From: Lysobacter antibioticus | Lineage (GTDB): Bacteria > Pseudomonadota > Gammaproteobacteria > Xanthomonadales > Xanthomonadaceae | Reading direction: 5' to 3' | Assembly: GCF_001442535.1 (NCBI RefSeq) | Contig: NZ_CP013141.1 | Location: 124,037-188,036 of the forward strand | DNA length: 64,000 bases | Shown here: in pieces, positions 8,030 to 16,364 of the stretch | How positions within the stretch are numbered: the stretch's first letter is position 1 | Layout: every line of letters begins with the position of its first letter | Program-made: the position numbers and the translations under genes | The notes under the pieces: generated by a model | Seen by the model: only the letters and a program-made list of their open reading frames with translations | What the model was told of the DNA's origin: nothing | The model's database searches: none

Positions 8030-9250
8030 ATGAACATCCTGATGCTGTCGGACGTGTACTTCCCGCGGGTCAACGGCGTGTCGACCTCGATCCGCACTTT
8101 CGCCCAGTCGCTGGCGCGCAGCGGGCATGCGGTGACCCTGGTCGTGCCCGACTACGGTCCCGGCAGCGGCCAGGAGCTGCACGACAGCGACGAGTTCGAG
8201 ATCGTCCGGTTACAGGCGCGGGTGATCTTCTTCGACCCCGAAGACCGTCTGATCCGCGCACCGGAACTGCGCCGGATTCTGCCGCAACTGGCGCAGCGGC
8301 ACTGGGACGTGATCCACATCCACACGCCGTTCCGCGCCCACCGACTCGGCGTGCAACTGGCGCAAGCCAGCGGCCGGCCCACGGTCGAGACTTACCACAC
8401 CTATTTCGAGGAATATATCGGCCACTACCTGCCGTGGGCGCCGGCGCCGCTGCTGCGCTTCGTCGCCCGGCGCGTGTCGCGCACGCTCTGCCACGGCGTC
8501 GATCACCTCATCGTGCCGACCGCGCAAATGGTCGAGGTGCTGGACCGCTACGGCGTGACCACGCCGTCGACGGTGCTGCCGACCGGCATCGACCTGAGCG
8601 AGTTCGCCCGCGGCGACGGCGCGCGTTTCCGCGCCGAGCACGAGATCGATGCGCGGCGGCCGACCATCGTCACGGTGAGCCGGCTCGCGGTGGAAAAGAA
8701 CATCGCCTTCCTGTTGCAGGTGGCGCGGCGCCTGATCGCCGATTTCCCCGAGCTCATGTTCATCATCGCCGGCGAGGGGCCGGATGCGGAGCGCCTCAAG
8801 CGCCTGTCGAAGGAGTTCGGCCTGGAACGCAACGTGCGTTTCTTCGGCAACCTCGACCGCCGCACCAGCCTGCTCGATGCCTACCGCGCCGGCGATGCCT
8901 TCGTGTTCGCCTCGCCGACCGAAACCCAGGGCTTGGTGCTGATCGAAGCGATGGCGCTCGGCGTGCCGATCGTCTCGACCGCGGTGATGGGCACGGCGAC
9001 CGTCCTGCGCGGCGCGCGCAGCGCCGTGGTCAGCGAGGAGAACGTCGAAGCTTTCGCGAGGCACGTCGGCGATGTGCTGCGTTCGCCGCAGCGCCGCGCC
9101 GAACTGGCGGCGGCCGGCCCGCTCGACGCGCGCGCCTGGAGCACCGAAGGCCTGATGGAGCAGGTGGTGACCTTGTACCAACGCCTTGCCCAAGCCAAAC
9201 CGGCGTTGATGACCACGACTTCGACGACGGCGACCGAGTTGTCGCGATAG
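8030..9250 (+). CDS. Family 4 (GT-B) glycosyltransferase
   Basis: 406 aa, cytoplasmic or membrane-associated retaining glycosyltransferase of the GT4 type. Seen: N-terminal MLSDVYFPRVNGVSTSIRTF, typical of the MgtA-like/diacylglycerol glycosyltransferase branch, followed by YHTYFEEYIGHYLPW; donor-binding half with VTVSRLAVEKN and the E-x7-E motif in SPTETQGLVLIEAMALG. It begins 49 bp after lanM on the same strand, so co-transcription is likely. It may sugar-modify the lanthipeptide or may make a glycolipid; the sequence motif resemblance is to glycolipid enzymes, so the link to the peptide is only positional. Confidence 0.87.
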   Translation: MNILMLSDVYFPRVNGVSTSIRTFAQSLARSGHAVTLVVPDYGPGSGQELHDSDEFEIVRLQARVIFFDPEDRLIRAPELRRILPQLAQRHWDVIHIHTPFRAHRLGVQLAQASGRPTVETYHTYFEEYIGHYLPWAPAPLLRFVARRVSRTLCHGVDHLIVPTAQMVEVLDRYGVTTPSTVLPTGIDLSEFARGDGARFRAEHEIDARRPTIVTVSRLAVEKNIAFLLQVARRLIADFPELMFIIAGEGPDAERLKRLSKEFGLERNVRFFGNLDRRTSLLDAYRAGDAFVFASPTETQGLVLIEAMALGVPIVSTAVMGTATVLRGARSAVVSEENVEAFARHVGDVLRSPQRRAELAAAGPLDARAWSTEGLMEQVVTLYQRLAQAKPALMTTTSTTATELSR

Positions 9251-10419
9251 GCTCGGCGCGAGGCCGCGGCTGCACGGTAGCGACTGACGTAGCTCCTACA
9301 GAGTTCCTGTCGTTACCGGCGCACATGTCGTGGACGTAAATATTTTGCCATTGCCATTGCCATTGCCGTAGCCGTAGCCGTAGCCGTGCTGTTGCTGTGC
9401 GCAGCTTCGCACTAGCGAAGGCAACAGAAGACCCGGAGGGCGGTGCGCAGGGATGCGCGCCGTTTTTCATCGGGACAGGGATGTCCCGTATGAAAAATCC
9501 CTGCGGAGGCATCGAACGCGCGGGCCTGTGATTCAAAAAGAAGCATTTTTCTTTGGTTACCTTTCTTTTGTTGCTTATGACAAAAGAAAGTAACCCGCCG
9601 CTTTAGTGGCGGAAGCTTTTGGCGTTTGATCCTGGTCGTGTTTCTGAGAAGCTTCAAGCAAGAGCAGGGCTTCCGTCCGCTGACGCGGCCGGGTTACTTT
9701 CTTTTGCTAAGCCCAAAAGAAAGCTAACCAAAGAAAAGGGCTCTCCTTGCAAGGGCACAAGCCACCAGTGCGATGCCCGCGCCGGGATTTTCCGATAAGA
9801 CGTCCCTGTCTTATCGGAAAACGGCGCACGTCCTGTGCGCCGCCCTCCGGGTCTCCACTTGACCGGCAAAGCAGCAAAGCAGATCAGAATCTCGGCAACG
9901 GCAACGGCAACGGCAACAGCAACGGTTAAATTCCACTGTGCTGTTGCTGTGCGCAGATTCGCACTAGCGAAGGCAACAGAAGACCCGGAGGGCGGCACGC
10001 AGGGATGCGTGCCGTTTTTCATCGGGACAGGGATGTCCGGTATGAAAAATCCCCGCGGCGGCAACGCTCGTGCGGGCCTGTGATTCAAAAGAAAAGCATT
10101 TTTCTTTGGTTACCTTTCTTTTGTTGCTTATGACAAAAGAAAGTAACCCGCCGCTTTAGTGGCGGAAGCTCTTGGCGTTTTATCTAGATCTTGGTCTTGC
10201 TTGAAAGAGACGCCGCAAGACCATCGCAGCGCGGTCGCGGCTCGCGCCGCTCCTACCCTCGCGACAGCTCACGCCTTCGATCAATCGCGAAGGCGCTGAA
10301 AAACCTGCGAATCCCGCGGTCGCGACTTATGACCGAAGGAAATCCAGTAGGACGCCGCTCCTACAGGGACGGAGCCGCTGTGCCGTGTCGGTCGAGCAAG
10401 TGTGTGAGTAAAGCAAGTC
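9251..10419. repeat. Gene-free block of three structured intergenic repeat elements
   Basis: Contains no supported gene. It holds three copies of one element: copy 1 about 9389-9640 (forward), copy 2 about 9651-9923 (reverse), copy 3 about 9930-10186 (forward). Each copy is a row of hairpins, and hexamer tracts sit at the tail end (GCCATT/GCCGTA at 9347-9388; GGCAAC at 9894-9923). 10230-10400 adds REP-like palindromes of the GTCGCGGCTCGCGCCGCTCCTAC type. Several short open frames inside are artefacts of the repeats. Confidence 0.85.
9442..9612 (+). repeat. Hairpin array of repeat copy 1
   Basis: Four hairpins in a row: H1 9442-9461 (GGTGCGCA/TGCGCGCC, loop GGGA); H2 9463-9497 (outer arms TTTTTCAT/ATGAAAAA, inner arms CGGGACA/TGTCCCG, loop GGGA, one bulge); H3 9555-9595 (9-bp CTTTTG-side arm plus GGTTAC/GTAACC, 10-nt loop); H4 9595-9612 (CCGCC/GGCGG). 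The same order recurs in every full copy. Confidence 0.8.
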
Positions 10420-11856
10420 TCAGGCCGCGGTCTTGCTGACCCGCACCCGCGCCGCCAGCATCAAGCCCAACAAGGCCAAGCCCAGCGCGATGGCGAACCC
10501 GCACAGATAGGCCAGGGTATGCGAGCGCGCCATCAGTGCCGCGAACAACGAGCCGCCGACCGCCAGCGCGGTGGCGGTGAAAATCGCATCGCCGAGATGC
10601 AGCGCCGAGGAGTTCACGCCCTGTTGTTCGGGCGGCGAGAGCTCGAGCATCAGCACTGACAGAGTCGGGTAGATCAGGCCCATGCCAAGGCCGGCGACGA
10701 TCCAGCCGGCGACGCCGAGCGCGAGCGGAGCCTGCGTCCATACCAGCGTCGCGATCGCAATCACGCCGAGCGCGACCATCGCCATGCCGGCCTGCAGGAA
10801 GCGCTGCGGCGCCGCCGCGACCGCGGTGCGTCCGCGATACCAGGAGCCGCTCGACCAGCCGACCGCGCCCAGGGTCAATACCAGCCCGGCCCAGGTCGGC
10901 GACAGGCTGCGTTGCTGCGACAGCAACAGCGGGATGTAGGCCTCGGTGAGGAAGAACGCGCCCGCGCCGATGCCGCGCAGCGACACCACGGTCGGCAGGC
11001 CGCGTGCGGCGCGCAGGGCGCCGCGCGGCAGCAAGCGCGACGCCGCCAACGCCAGCGCAGCGAGCGCAGGGACCAGCACCGCCCAGGCCAGCCAGCCGCG
11101 TTGCTGGCCGCCGTAGTGCAGGGCGAGCAGGCTGGCCGTGGTCAACAACGCCCACAGCAGGCGTGTGCGTTGATCGGTGCCGGCATCGGCGCCGCCGGCA
11201 GTCGGGCCGAGGTTGCGTAGCGACGGCAGCACCAGCCACGCCGCCAACACGGCGGCGATCGGCACCGACAGGAACACCCAGCGCCAGCCGGCATGTTCGA
11301 CGATCGCGCCGCTGATCGCCGGGCCGACCACCGCCGGTACCACCCAGGCCGCGGCGAACGCGGCGAAGATCCTGACCCGCAGTTGCGGCGGATAGACCCG
11401 GCCGACCACCACGTACAAGGCGACCGAGATCAATCCGCCGCCGAAGCCCTGGACGACGCGGCCGGCGATCAGCCAGCCGATCGACGGCGCCAGCCCGGCC
11501 GCGATCAGGCCCAGGGCGAACCAGACGATGCCCTGGCGCAACGGTGCGACCGGCCCGCGCGCGTCGGCCCAACGGCCGGCCGCGACCATGCCGACCACGC
11601 TCGCCGCGAGCGTGCCGCCGAAGGCGAGCGCGTACAGGGCCAGGCCGTCGAGCGCGCGGGCGACGCTCGGCATCGCCGTGGTCACCGCCAGGGCTTCGAA
11701 GGCGACCAAGGCCACCAGCGCGACCGCGCCGATGGTCAAGCTGCGGTAACGCGGCGCGTACAGACTTTCCGGAACCGCGGCCGCTTCGTCGTGGGTCGGC
11801 GCCAGGCCGAGACCGGCATCGGCGAGCGGGCGTTCGAGTGCGCTGGCCTCGTTCAT
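10420..11856 (-). CDS. MFS efflux transporter
   Basis: 478-aa polytopic inner-membrane transporter of the major facilitator superfamily, predicted drug:proton antiporter. Seen: about a dozen or more hydrophobic helices beginning LTIGAVALVALVAFEALAV, the TTAMPSVAR segment near the end of TM1 typical of the drug-efflux branch, and GRWADARG at the TM2-TM3 loop. The ATG at 11856 overlaps the TGA of the upstream oxidoreductase by 4 bp (ATGA), so the two are translationally coupled. The frame is open upstream, but that part overlaps the oxidoreductase. As the second gene of a SoxR-controlled operon it probably exports redox-cycling compounds; the substrate is inference. Confidence 0.87.
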   Translation of the reverse strand: MNEASALERPLADAGLGLAPTHDEAAAVPESLYAPRYRSLTIGAVALVALVAFEALAVTTAMPSVARALDGLALYALAFGGTLAASVVGMVAAGRWADARGPVAPLRQGIVWFALGLIAAGLAPSIGWLIAGRVVQGFGGGLISVALYVVVGRVYPPQLRVRIFAAFAAAWVVPAVVGPAISGAIVEHAGWRWVFLSVPIAAVLAAWLVLPSLRNLGPTAGGADAGTDQRTRLLWALLTTASLLALHYGGQQRGWLAWAVLVPALAALALAASRLLPRGALRAARGLPTVVSLRGIGAGAFFLTEAYIPLLLSQQRSLSPTWAGLVLTLGAVGWSSGSWYRGRTAVAAAPQRFLQAGMAMVALGVIAIATLVWTQAPLALGVAGWIVAGLGMGLIYPTLSVLMLELSPPEQQGVNSSALHLGDAIFTATALAVGGSLFAALMARSHTLAYLCGFAIALGLALLGLMLAARVRVSKTAA

Positions 11857-12848
11857 GCGCTGTGCTTCATCGCCATGGCTTCGTAGACCATCAACACGAC
11901 CTTGCCGCGGCCGTGGCCGCGTTCCACCGCGCGATGCGCTTCGGCGGCGCGGGTCAGCGGGAACATTTCGCGCACATGCACCAGCAGGCCGTGGCGCACG
12001 TGCATGGCCATCAGCTCGTGCAGATGCGCGCGGCTGCGTTGGCTGCGCAAGGTGCGCAGGCCGAGACGCCGGGCCTGGTCGGAGTCGCACAAGGTGGCGA
12101 TGCGCGAGGGCGCCGCACCGAGCGCCAGCCAGCCCTCGTGCACTTCGCTGCCGAGCGCGTCGAAGATCGCATCGACGCCCTGCGGCGCCAGCGCGCGGGT
12201 CTGTTCGATGCCTTCGCGGTCGTCGAGCACCGGCTGCGCGCCGAGCGAGCGCAGATAATCGTGGTCGTTGGCGGCGGCGCTGCCGATCACCTGTGCGCCC
12301 CAGGCCCGCGCCAGTTGCACCGCGACGCTGCCGATGCCGCTGGCGGCGCCATGGATCAGCACGGTGTGGCCGTGTTCGACGCCGAGCACGCGCAAGGCGC
12401 CGAGCGCGCTCTGGCCGGTCGAGGGCAGGGCGCCGGCGACCGCCCAGGACATCGTCTCGGGCTTGTGCACGACTTGCTCGGCCGGCACCGTCAATACTTC
12501 GGCATAACTCATCGCCACCGCCCAGCCGAGCACTTCGTCGCCGATGTCGAGGTCGCGCACGCCGGCGCCGACCTGGTCGACGATGCCGGCGAACTCGTTG
12601 CCGAGGCGGCGCGGAAACGCCTGCCCGGCATCGGCCGCGCCGATGCCGCGACGCAGGGCGATGTCGCTGGGACGCACGCCGGCCGCGCGGACGCGGATCC
12701 GTACTTCACCGGGCCCGGCCTGCGGCATCGGCAGTTCGATGGCGTGCAGGACTTCGGGCGCGCCATAACGGTCGAATACCACCGCCTTGACCTGCGGCGG
12801 AACGGGCAGGGACGTCGTGGTGCGTTCGTAAGCGCGGGTGGGGGCCAT
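11853..12848 (-). CDS. Zinc-independent medium-chain dehydrogenase/quinone oxidoreductase
   Basis: 331 aa, NADPH:quinone reductase-like MDR protein. Seen: GroES-like N-terminal half (VKAVVFDRYGAPEVLHAIELP, GNEFAGIVDQVG) and a Rossmann half with VLIHGAASGIGSVAVQLARAWGAQVIG; structural-zinc cysteines are absent. The ATG at 12848 (MAPTRAYER) is chosen although the frame continues to an ATG at 12881, because that codon lies inside the predicted -10 of the SoxR-type promoter and would not be transcribed. It probably detoxifies quinones or other redox-cycling molecules together with the downstream efflux pump. Confidence 0.88.
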   Translation of the reverse strand: MAPTRAYERTTTSLPVPPQVKAVVFDRYGAPEVLHAIELPMPQAGPGEVRIRVRAAGVRPSDIALRRGIGAADAGQAFPRRLGNEFAGIVDQVGAGVRDLDIGDEVLGWAVAMSYAEVLTVPAEQVVHKPETMSWAVAGALPSTGQSALGALRVLGVEHGHTVLIHGAASGIGSVAVQLARAWGAQVIGSAAANDHDYLRSLGAQPVLDDREGIEQTRALAPQGVDAIFDALGSEVHEGWLALGAAPSRIATLCDSDQARRLGLRTLRSQRSRAHLHELMAMHVRHGLLVHVREMFPLTRAAEAHRAVERGHGRGKVVLMVYEAMAMKHSA

Positions 12849-12875
12849 GGCTTGACGTCGAAATGAGACCGAGTG

Positions 12876-12906
12876 CAGCATAGAACCTCAATATAAGTTG
12901 AGGTCA
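12876..12906 (-). promoter_or_regulatory. SoxR-type promoter of the oxidoreductase-efflux operon
   Basis: Read on the minus strand: -35 TTGACC, a 19-bp spacer, then -10 TATGCT. The spacer holds the SoxR palindrome. An over-long 19-bp spacer is the known hallmark of promoters that activated SoxR (MerR family) untwists. Transcription would begin around 12870, upstream of the ATG at 12848. Confidence 0.82.
12885..12904. promoter_or_regulatory. SoxR operator
   Basis: Perfect inverted repeat ACCTCAA-TATAAG-TTGAGGT, matching the classical CCTCAA-n6-TTGAGG SoxR box. It lies between soxR and its divergent target, so it also covers the soxR promoter region and the GAGG in front of soxR. Confidence 0.92.
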
Positions 12907-12913
12907 ATAGCCG

Positions 12914-13399
12914 ATGAGCATGACGATGGAGCTGACCGTGGGCCAGGTTGCGGAGCGCTCGGGCGTGGCGGTATCGGCCTTGCACTTCTACGAGTCGAAG
13001 GGCCTGATCCACAGCCTGCGCACGGCCGGCAACCAGCGCCGCTACAGCCGCGACACCTTGCGCCGCATCGCCATCATCCGCGTCGCCCAGCGCGTCGGCA
13101 TGCCCCTGGCGACCATCCGCGAGGCGCTGGACACCTTGCCGGACTCGCGCGTGCCGACCCGCAGCGACTGGTCGCGCTTGTCGGCGACGTGGAAGGACGA
13201 GCTCGAGCAGCGCATCGCCAACCTGACCCTGATGCGCGACACCCTCGACCAGTGCATCGGCTGCGGTTGCCTGTCGATCGACCGTTGCCGGCTGGCCAAC
13301 CCCGACGATACTTGGGGCGACCAGGGCGCGGGCGCGCAGCGTTGGGCGGCGGCCCTGCAACAAGCCAAACCGCGTCGCCGCGCCAAGTCGCCGGCTTGA
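12914..13399 (+). CDS. soxR: Redox-sensitive transcriptional activator SoxR
   Basis: 161-aa MerR-family regulator. Seen: winged helix LTVGQVAERSGVAVSALHFYESKGLI, dimerisation helix, and the [2Fe-2S] ligand set C114-x2-C117-x-C119-x5-C125 (CIGCGCLSIDRC) diagnostic of SoxR. Starts possible at 12914, 12920 or 12926 (MSMTMEL); 12914 has GAGG 10 nt upstream. It diverges from the oxidoreductase-MFS operon and shares the operator. In non-enteric bacteria SoxR usually controls a few genes that handle redox-active metabolites such as phenazines; this layout fits that model. Confidence 0.95.
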   Translation: MSMTMELTVGQVAERSGVAVSALHFYESKGLIHSLRTAGNQRRYSRDTLRRIAIIRVAQRVGMPLATIREALDTLPDSRVPTRSDWSRLSATWKDELEQRIANLTLMRDTLDQCIGCGCLSIDRCRLANPDDTWGDQGAGAQRWAAALQQAKPRRRAKSPA

Positions 13400-13487
13400 T
13401 GCGTGCGCCTGCCGCCTCGGTGCGGCAGAGCAGCGGACCCTCCGCCGTCGTACCATGGCGGCTTTCCCCTGCACGAATCCAGCCACC

Positions 13488-13997
13488 ATGCCCATCTCGA
13501 TGTATTCCGCGTCCGTCCCCGTGCTCAAGCAGTTGCTCGGCAGCCTGGCCGAGATCCTGGCCCGTACCGAAGCCCACGCGACCGAGCACAAGATCGACCA
13601 CGACGCCTACCTGCAGGCGCGTCTGTTCCCGGACATGTTCCCCTTGTTGCGCCAGGTCCAGATCGCCTGCGACTTCGCCAAGGGCGTGAGCGCGCGCCTG
13701 GCCGACGTCGAGGTCCCGGTCTACGACGACAAGGAACGCAGCTTCGCCGAATTGCAGGCGCTGATCGCCAAGACCATCGGCTTCGTCGACGGCCTCGAGC
13801 CGGCCCTGTTCGAAGGCGCCGAAGACCGCGAAGTGGTGCTGCGTCCGGGCACGCCGAAGGAACGCCGCTTCGGCGGACACGACTACCTGGTGCACTACGG
13901 CCTGCCGCAGTTCTTCTTCCACGTAACCACCACCTACGCGATCCTGCGCGGCCATGGCGTCAACATCGGCAAGCGCGATTTCATGGGGAAATACTGA
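13488..13997 (+). CDS. DUF1993 family protein
   Basis: 169 aa. The whole length matches the DUF1993 pattern (ISMYSASVPVLKQLLGSL at the start, DYLVHYGLPQFFFHVTTTYAILRGHGVNIGKRDFMG at the end in two parts), a helical DinB-like fold with unknown activity. The start at 13488 (MPISMYS) gives the family's usual length of about 170 aa; 13455 would add 11 residues without support. A strong terminator follows at 14069. Confidence 0.85.
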   Translation: MPISMYSASVPVLKQLLGSLAEILARTEAHATEHKIDHDAYLQARLFPDMFPLLRQVQIACDFAKGVSARLADVEVPVYDDKERSFAELQALIAKTIGFVDGLEPALFEGAEDREVVLRPGTPKERRFGGHDYLVHYGLPQFFFHVTTTYAILRGHGVNIGKRDFMGKY

Positions 13998-14068
13998 GGT
14001 AAGTCATCGCCGCAGGCCCGGCCGCCTGCCTCCTGCGCCCGCGCCGGGCGCCGCAGCCCGGTCGCCCC

Positions 14069-14100
14069 CGAAGGCCCGCATGCGCGGGCCTTCGTCGTTT
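14069..14100 (+). terminator. Intrinsic terminator downstream of the DUF1993 gene
   Basis: Perfect 11-bp stem CGAAGGCCCGC (14069-14079) / GCGGGCCTTCG (14084-14094), loop ATGC, then TCGTTT. Confidence 0.75.
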
Positions 14101-14753
14101 CAGATCGAACCGCATAGCGCGCCGCCCGGTCTCCAGGGTAGGAGCGGCGCGAGGCGCGACCCACCGAAGAGACGATCGTAAGCGTGGTCACCGAAGCCCG
14201 GCCGTTCGGCTGCCTTAGGGCGCGCGCGCCGTACGTCTCGGCTCCGGGCACGGCGCTGGCATACACCTTTTGGATGGGTTGCGGCTTACGCCGCTCCTAC
14301 ATTATGAGGTGCGGCTTCGTCGCTCCCTTGTAGGAGCGGCGTAAGCCGCGACCGCGTTGTCGCACGCGCCAACGTCACCGCGAACGAGCGCGAGTCGCAA
14401 CGCCTGCGACCGCGATGTGGCGTATTCGACAGACCGCCTCGCACCGCGCTGTCTCGGTCGCAGCACGACCACCGCGAATGCGCCTTCTGCGCGAACCCAG
14501 GCGAGCCGCCTCCGCCGGAAATCCGCCGCGCGATTCAATTTATTCGCTTCGCCTCTCTCTCCGTCTCGGCCTATGCGACGCCTGCCTGCGATCATGCTTT
14601 CCCGGTGGCGACAGGAGGTCGCAAGCGGGTCCGGACAGGGCGATGCAGGAGAAGGATCCCCGGTCGCCGTCGCGATCGAACGGCGATCCAGCGCAAGCAA
14701 GCGCAATCCGGAACAGACGATAGATCCGTTTCCATTCAGACCAAGGAGTAGGC
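14101..14753. repeat. Intergenic region with REP-like palindromes
   Basis: No supported gene. REP-like units of the GTAGGAGCGGCG-YRAG-CCGCGAC type lie at about 14131-14153 and 14332-14355 (forward) and 14281-14302 (reverse); the last two form an inverted pair that could fold into one long hairpin. From about 14360 to 14740 the composition becomes less coding-like, and I see nothing further up to the AAGGAG of the next gene. Confidence 0.6.
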
Positions 14754-15311
14754 ATGTTGTCCAAGAGTATCCAGGGGCCCGTCGTACTGTGCCTGACGCT
14801 GCTCGCGAGCAGTGCCGGTGCGTTCGGCGCCCCGAGTTCGAGTTTCAGCCACGGTTTTGCGCGCGACGCGCAAAGCGAAACTGTCATGTCCAACCGTAGC
14901 GATGCGCTGCGTCCGTCGACGCCGATGTTCACCCAAGCCGGCTTCGGTCACTCCGACAGCCGTCATCCGGTGGCCCTCGTCGAAGACAGCGTGCGCGGCT
15001 TCAAGCGCTACGAACCGCTCGCCGCGGCGGACCTGGTCACCAACAGCGTCGACGGCGCGACCTCGACGGTCGCCTTGCGCGGTTCGATCGGCAGCGGCGC
15101 CTCGTTGAGCTACAGCATCGTCGAATCGCCGCGGCACGGTGCGGTGAGTTTGCAGGACGGTCAGGCGACCTATACGCCCGATCCGGATTTCGAAGGGGTC
15201 GATACCTACACCTATCGCGTCCATGCCGGCGATGCCAGCGTCGATGCCGTGGTGGCGGTGACTTCGATCCGCGGCCGGGCGCTGCCGCCGAGCGCCGCCG
15301 CGGCCTTGTAA
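14754..15311 (+). CDS. Small secreted protein with one Ig-like/cadherin-like domain
   Basis: 185 aa, exported. Seen: signal peptide (VVLCLTLLASSAGAFGA), a linker, then one beta-sandwich repeat from about residue 85 to 170 with SYSIVESPRHGAVSLQDG and YTPDPDFEGVDTYTYRV, the fold signature also found many times in the giant autotransporter at 18986-25657. AAGGAG lies just before the ATG at 14754. Function unknown; the shared domain type suggests a surface or extracellular role. Confidence 0.75.
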   Translation: MLSKSIQGPVVLCLTLLASSAGAFGAPSSSFSHGFARDAQSETVMSNRSDALRPSTPMFTQAGFGHSDSRHPVALVEDSVRGFKRYEPLAAADLVTNSVDGATSTVALRGSIGSGASLSYSIVESPRHGAVSLQDGQATYTPDPDFEGVDTYTYRVHAGDASVDAVVAVTSIRGRALPPSAAAAL

Positions 15312-15957
15312 ACGCAGTTGCAGGGTTTTGCTGCTGTCGCGATCGATCTCGCGGCGGCGACGCAGGTACCCCTCAGAAAGGGGTAGGGGACGGTTTCCCG
15401 CGCCACGCGCGAAAGCCGACAACGCAGCCTCCAGGCCTACGTCCGCGCAGATAGCGCGGCGGGTCCGCCGATCACCGCGTCGTGGTGGTGACGGCAGGGC
15501 TGCGTCTTCCCCGGTGTCGACCGGTCCGCGGCGTCCGCCGGCTTCGAGCCTGGCGGGCGCCGCGGCCGGCACGGACCGCAAGGTTTGGAATCTTTCATCT
15601 CCGTCAGTGATGAAAGCAGGGACGGGCAGGGATCGCCCGCGCTGTCGGCGGCTCCGGCCGTCGTCCGCCGCGAACTGGGATCGCGGCGGCGCGTCCGGAG
15701 CCGGCGGCGGTGATCATCGGTTGCTCGTAGCCCAGCCTCGCCGGCCGAGGGGCGACGATGTCCCGTCTGCCGCCTCGCTGGCCGCTCTCTCGGCTGCGCG
15801 TTTGCCGGTGCGGTTCGGCTGGGAGCCAGGCGCCGCAGACGCCGGAAGGCTGACTGCGGCTCGCATGCAGCCGCGAATCCGTCGCAAAACCGACGACGGG
15901 ACTTGCATCGGGCGCCGGACACGACGACGATGCGGCCTCGGCTTGGGGAGGCCTGCA
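15312..15957. other. Gene-free stretch, 646 bp
   Basis: Open frames here have coding-unlike composition and no ribosome-binding sites. Visible structure: TACCCCT/AGGGGTA at 15367-15385 and CTTTCATC/GATGAAAG at 15592-15616. Probably the promoter/leader region of the gene at 15958; nothing else seen. Confidence 0.5.
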
Positions 15958-16248
15958 ATGGAACTACTGACGCTGGAACACTTCGCTGCGCACGTGAACG
16001 AGACCTACTCGGCGCAGCTCAACGACAACGAAGTGCCGTTCGTGCTGGTCGAGGCGCGGGCGTTGAGCACGCGTCCGCAGCAGGGCGAACGTGCGGCGTT
16101 CTCGCTGCTGTTCCGCAACGGCTCGTCTTTCCTGTTTCCGCAGCAGATCTACATGATGCGCCACGACTCCATCGGCGAAGTCGGCATCTTCCTGGTGCCG
16201 GTCGCGCGCGAGCGCGAAGGCTTTTTGTACCAGGCGATCTTCAACTGA
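15958..16248 (+). CDS. DUF6916-like small protein
   Basis: 96 aa, soluble, no signal. The pattern LEHFAAHVNETYSAQL...VEARAL...AAFSLLFRNG...LPQQIYMMRHDSIGEVGIFLVPV...YQAIFN matches what I remember of DUF6916, a family usually found beside tail-collar proteins. GGGAGG precedes the ATG at 15958. It points towards, and lies 0.7 kb from, the tail-collar operon on the other strand. Function unknown; perhaps a partner or chaperone of the collar proteins. Confidence 0.72.
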   Translation: MELLTLEHFAAHVNETYSAQLNDNEVPFVLVEARALSTRPQQGERAAFSLLFRNGSSFLFPQQIYMMRHDSIGEVGIFLVPVAREREGFLYQAIFN

Positions 16249-16364
16249 AGCCAGCGCGCACGGGCCGTGTTGCGGCCGATTCTTGCGCTGCGGTTGATTC
16301 CTGAGTTTGGACGAGTCCGCATCGCGTGATGCGCTGCCGGCCGGCGATGCAGTGACGGGGCGCT

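Noticed and set aside
9030..10088. Short frames such as MNHRPARS... and MQGHKPPV... in the repeat blocks
   Set aside because: They recur wherever the hairpin element occurs and change frame with small indels; better explained as non-coding structured repeat.
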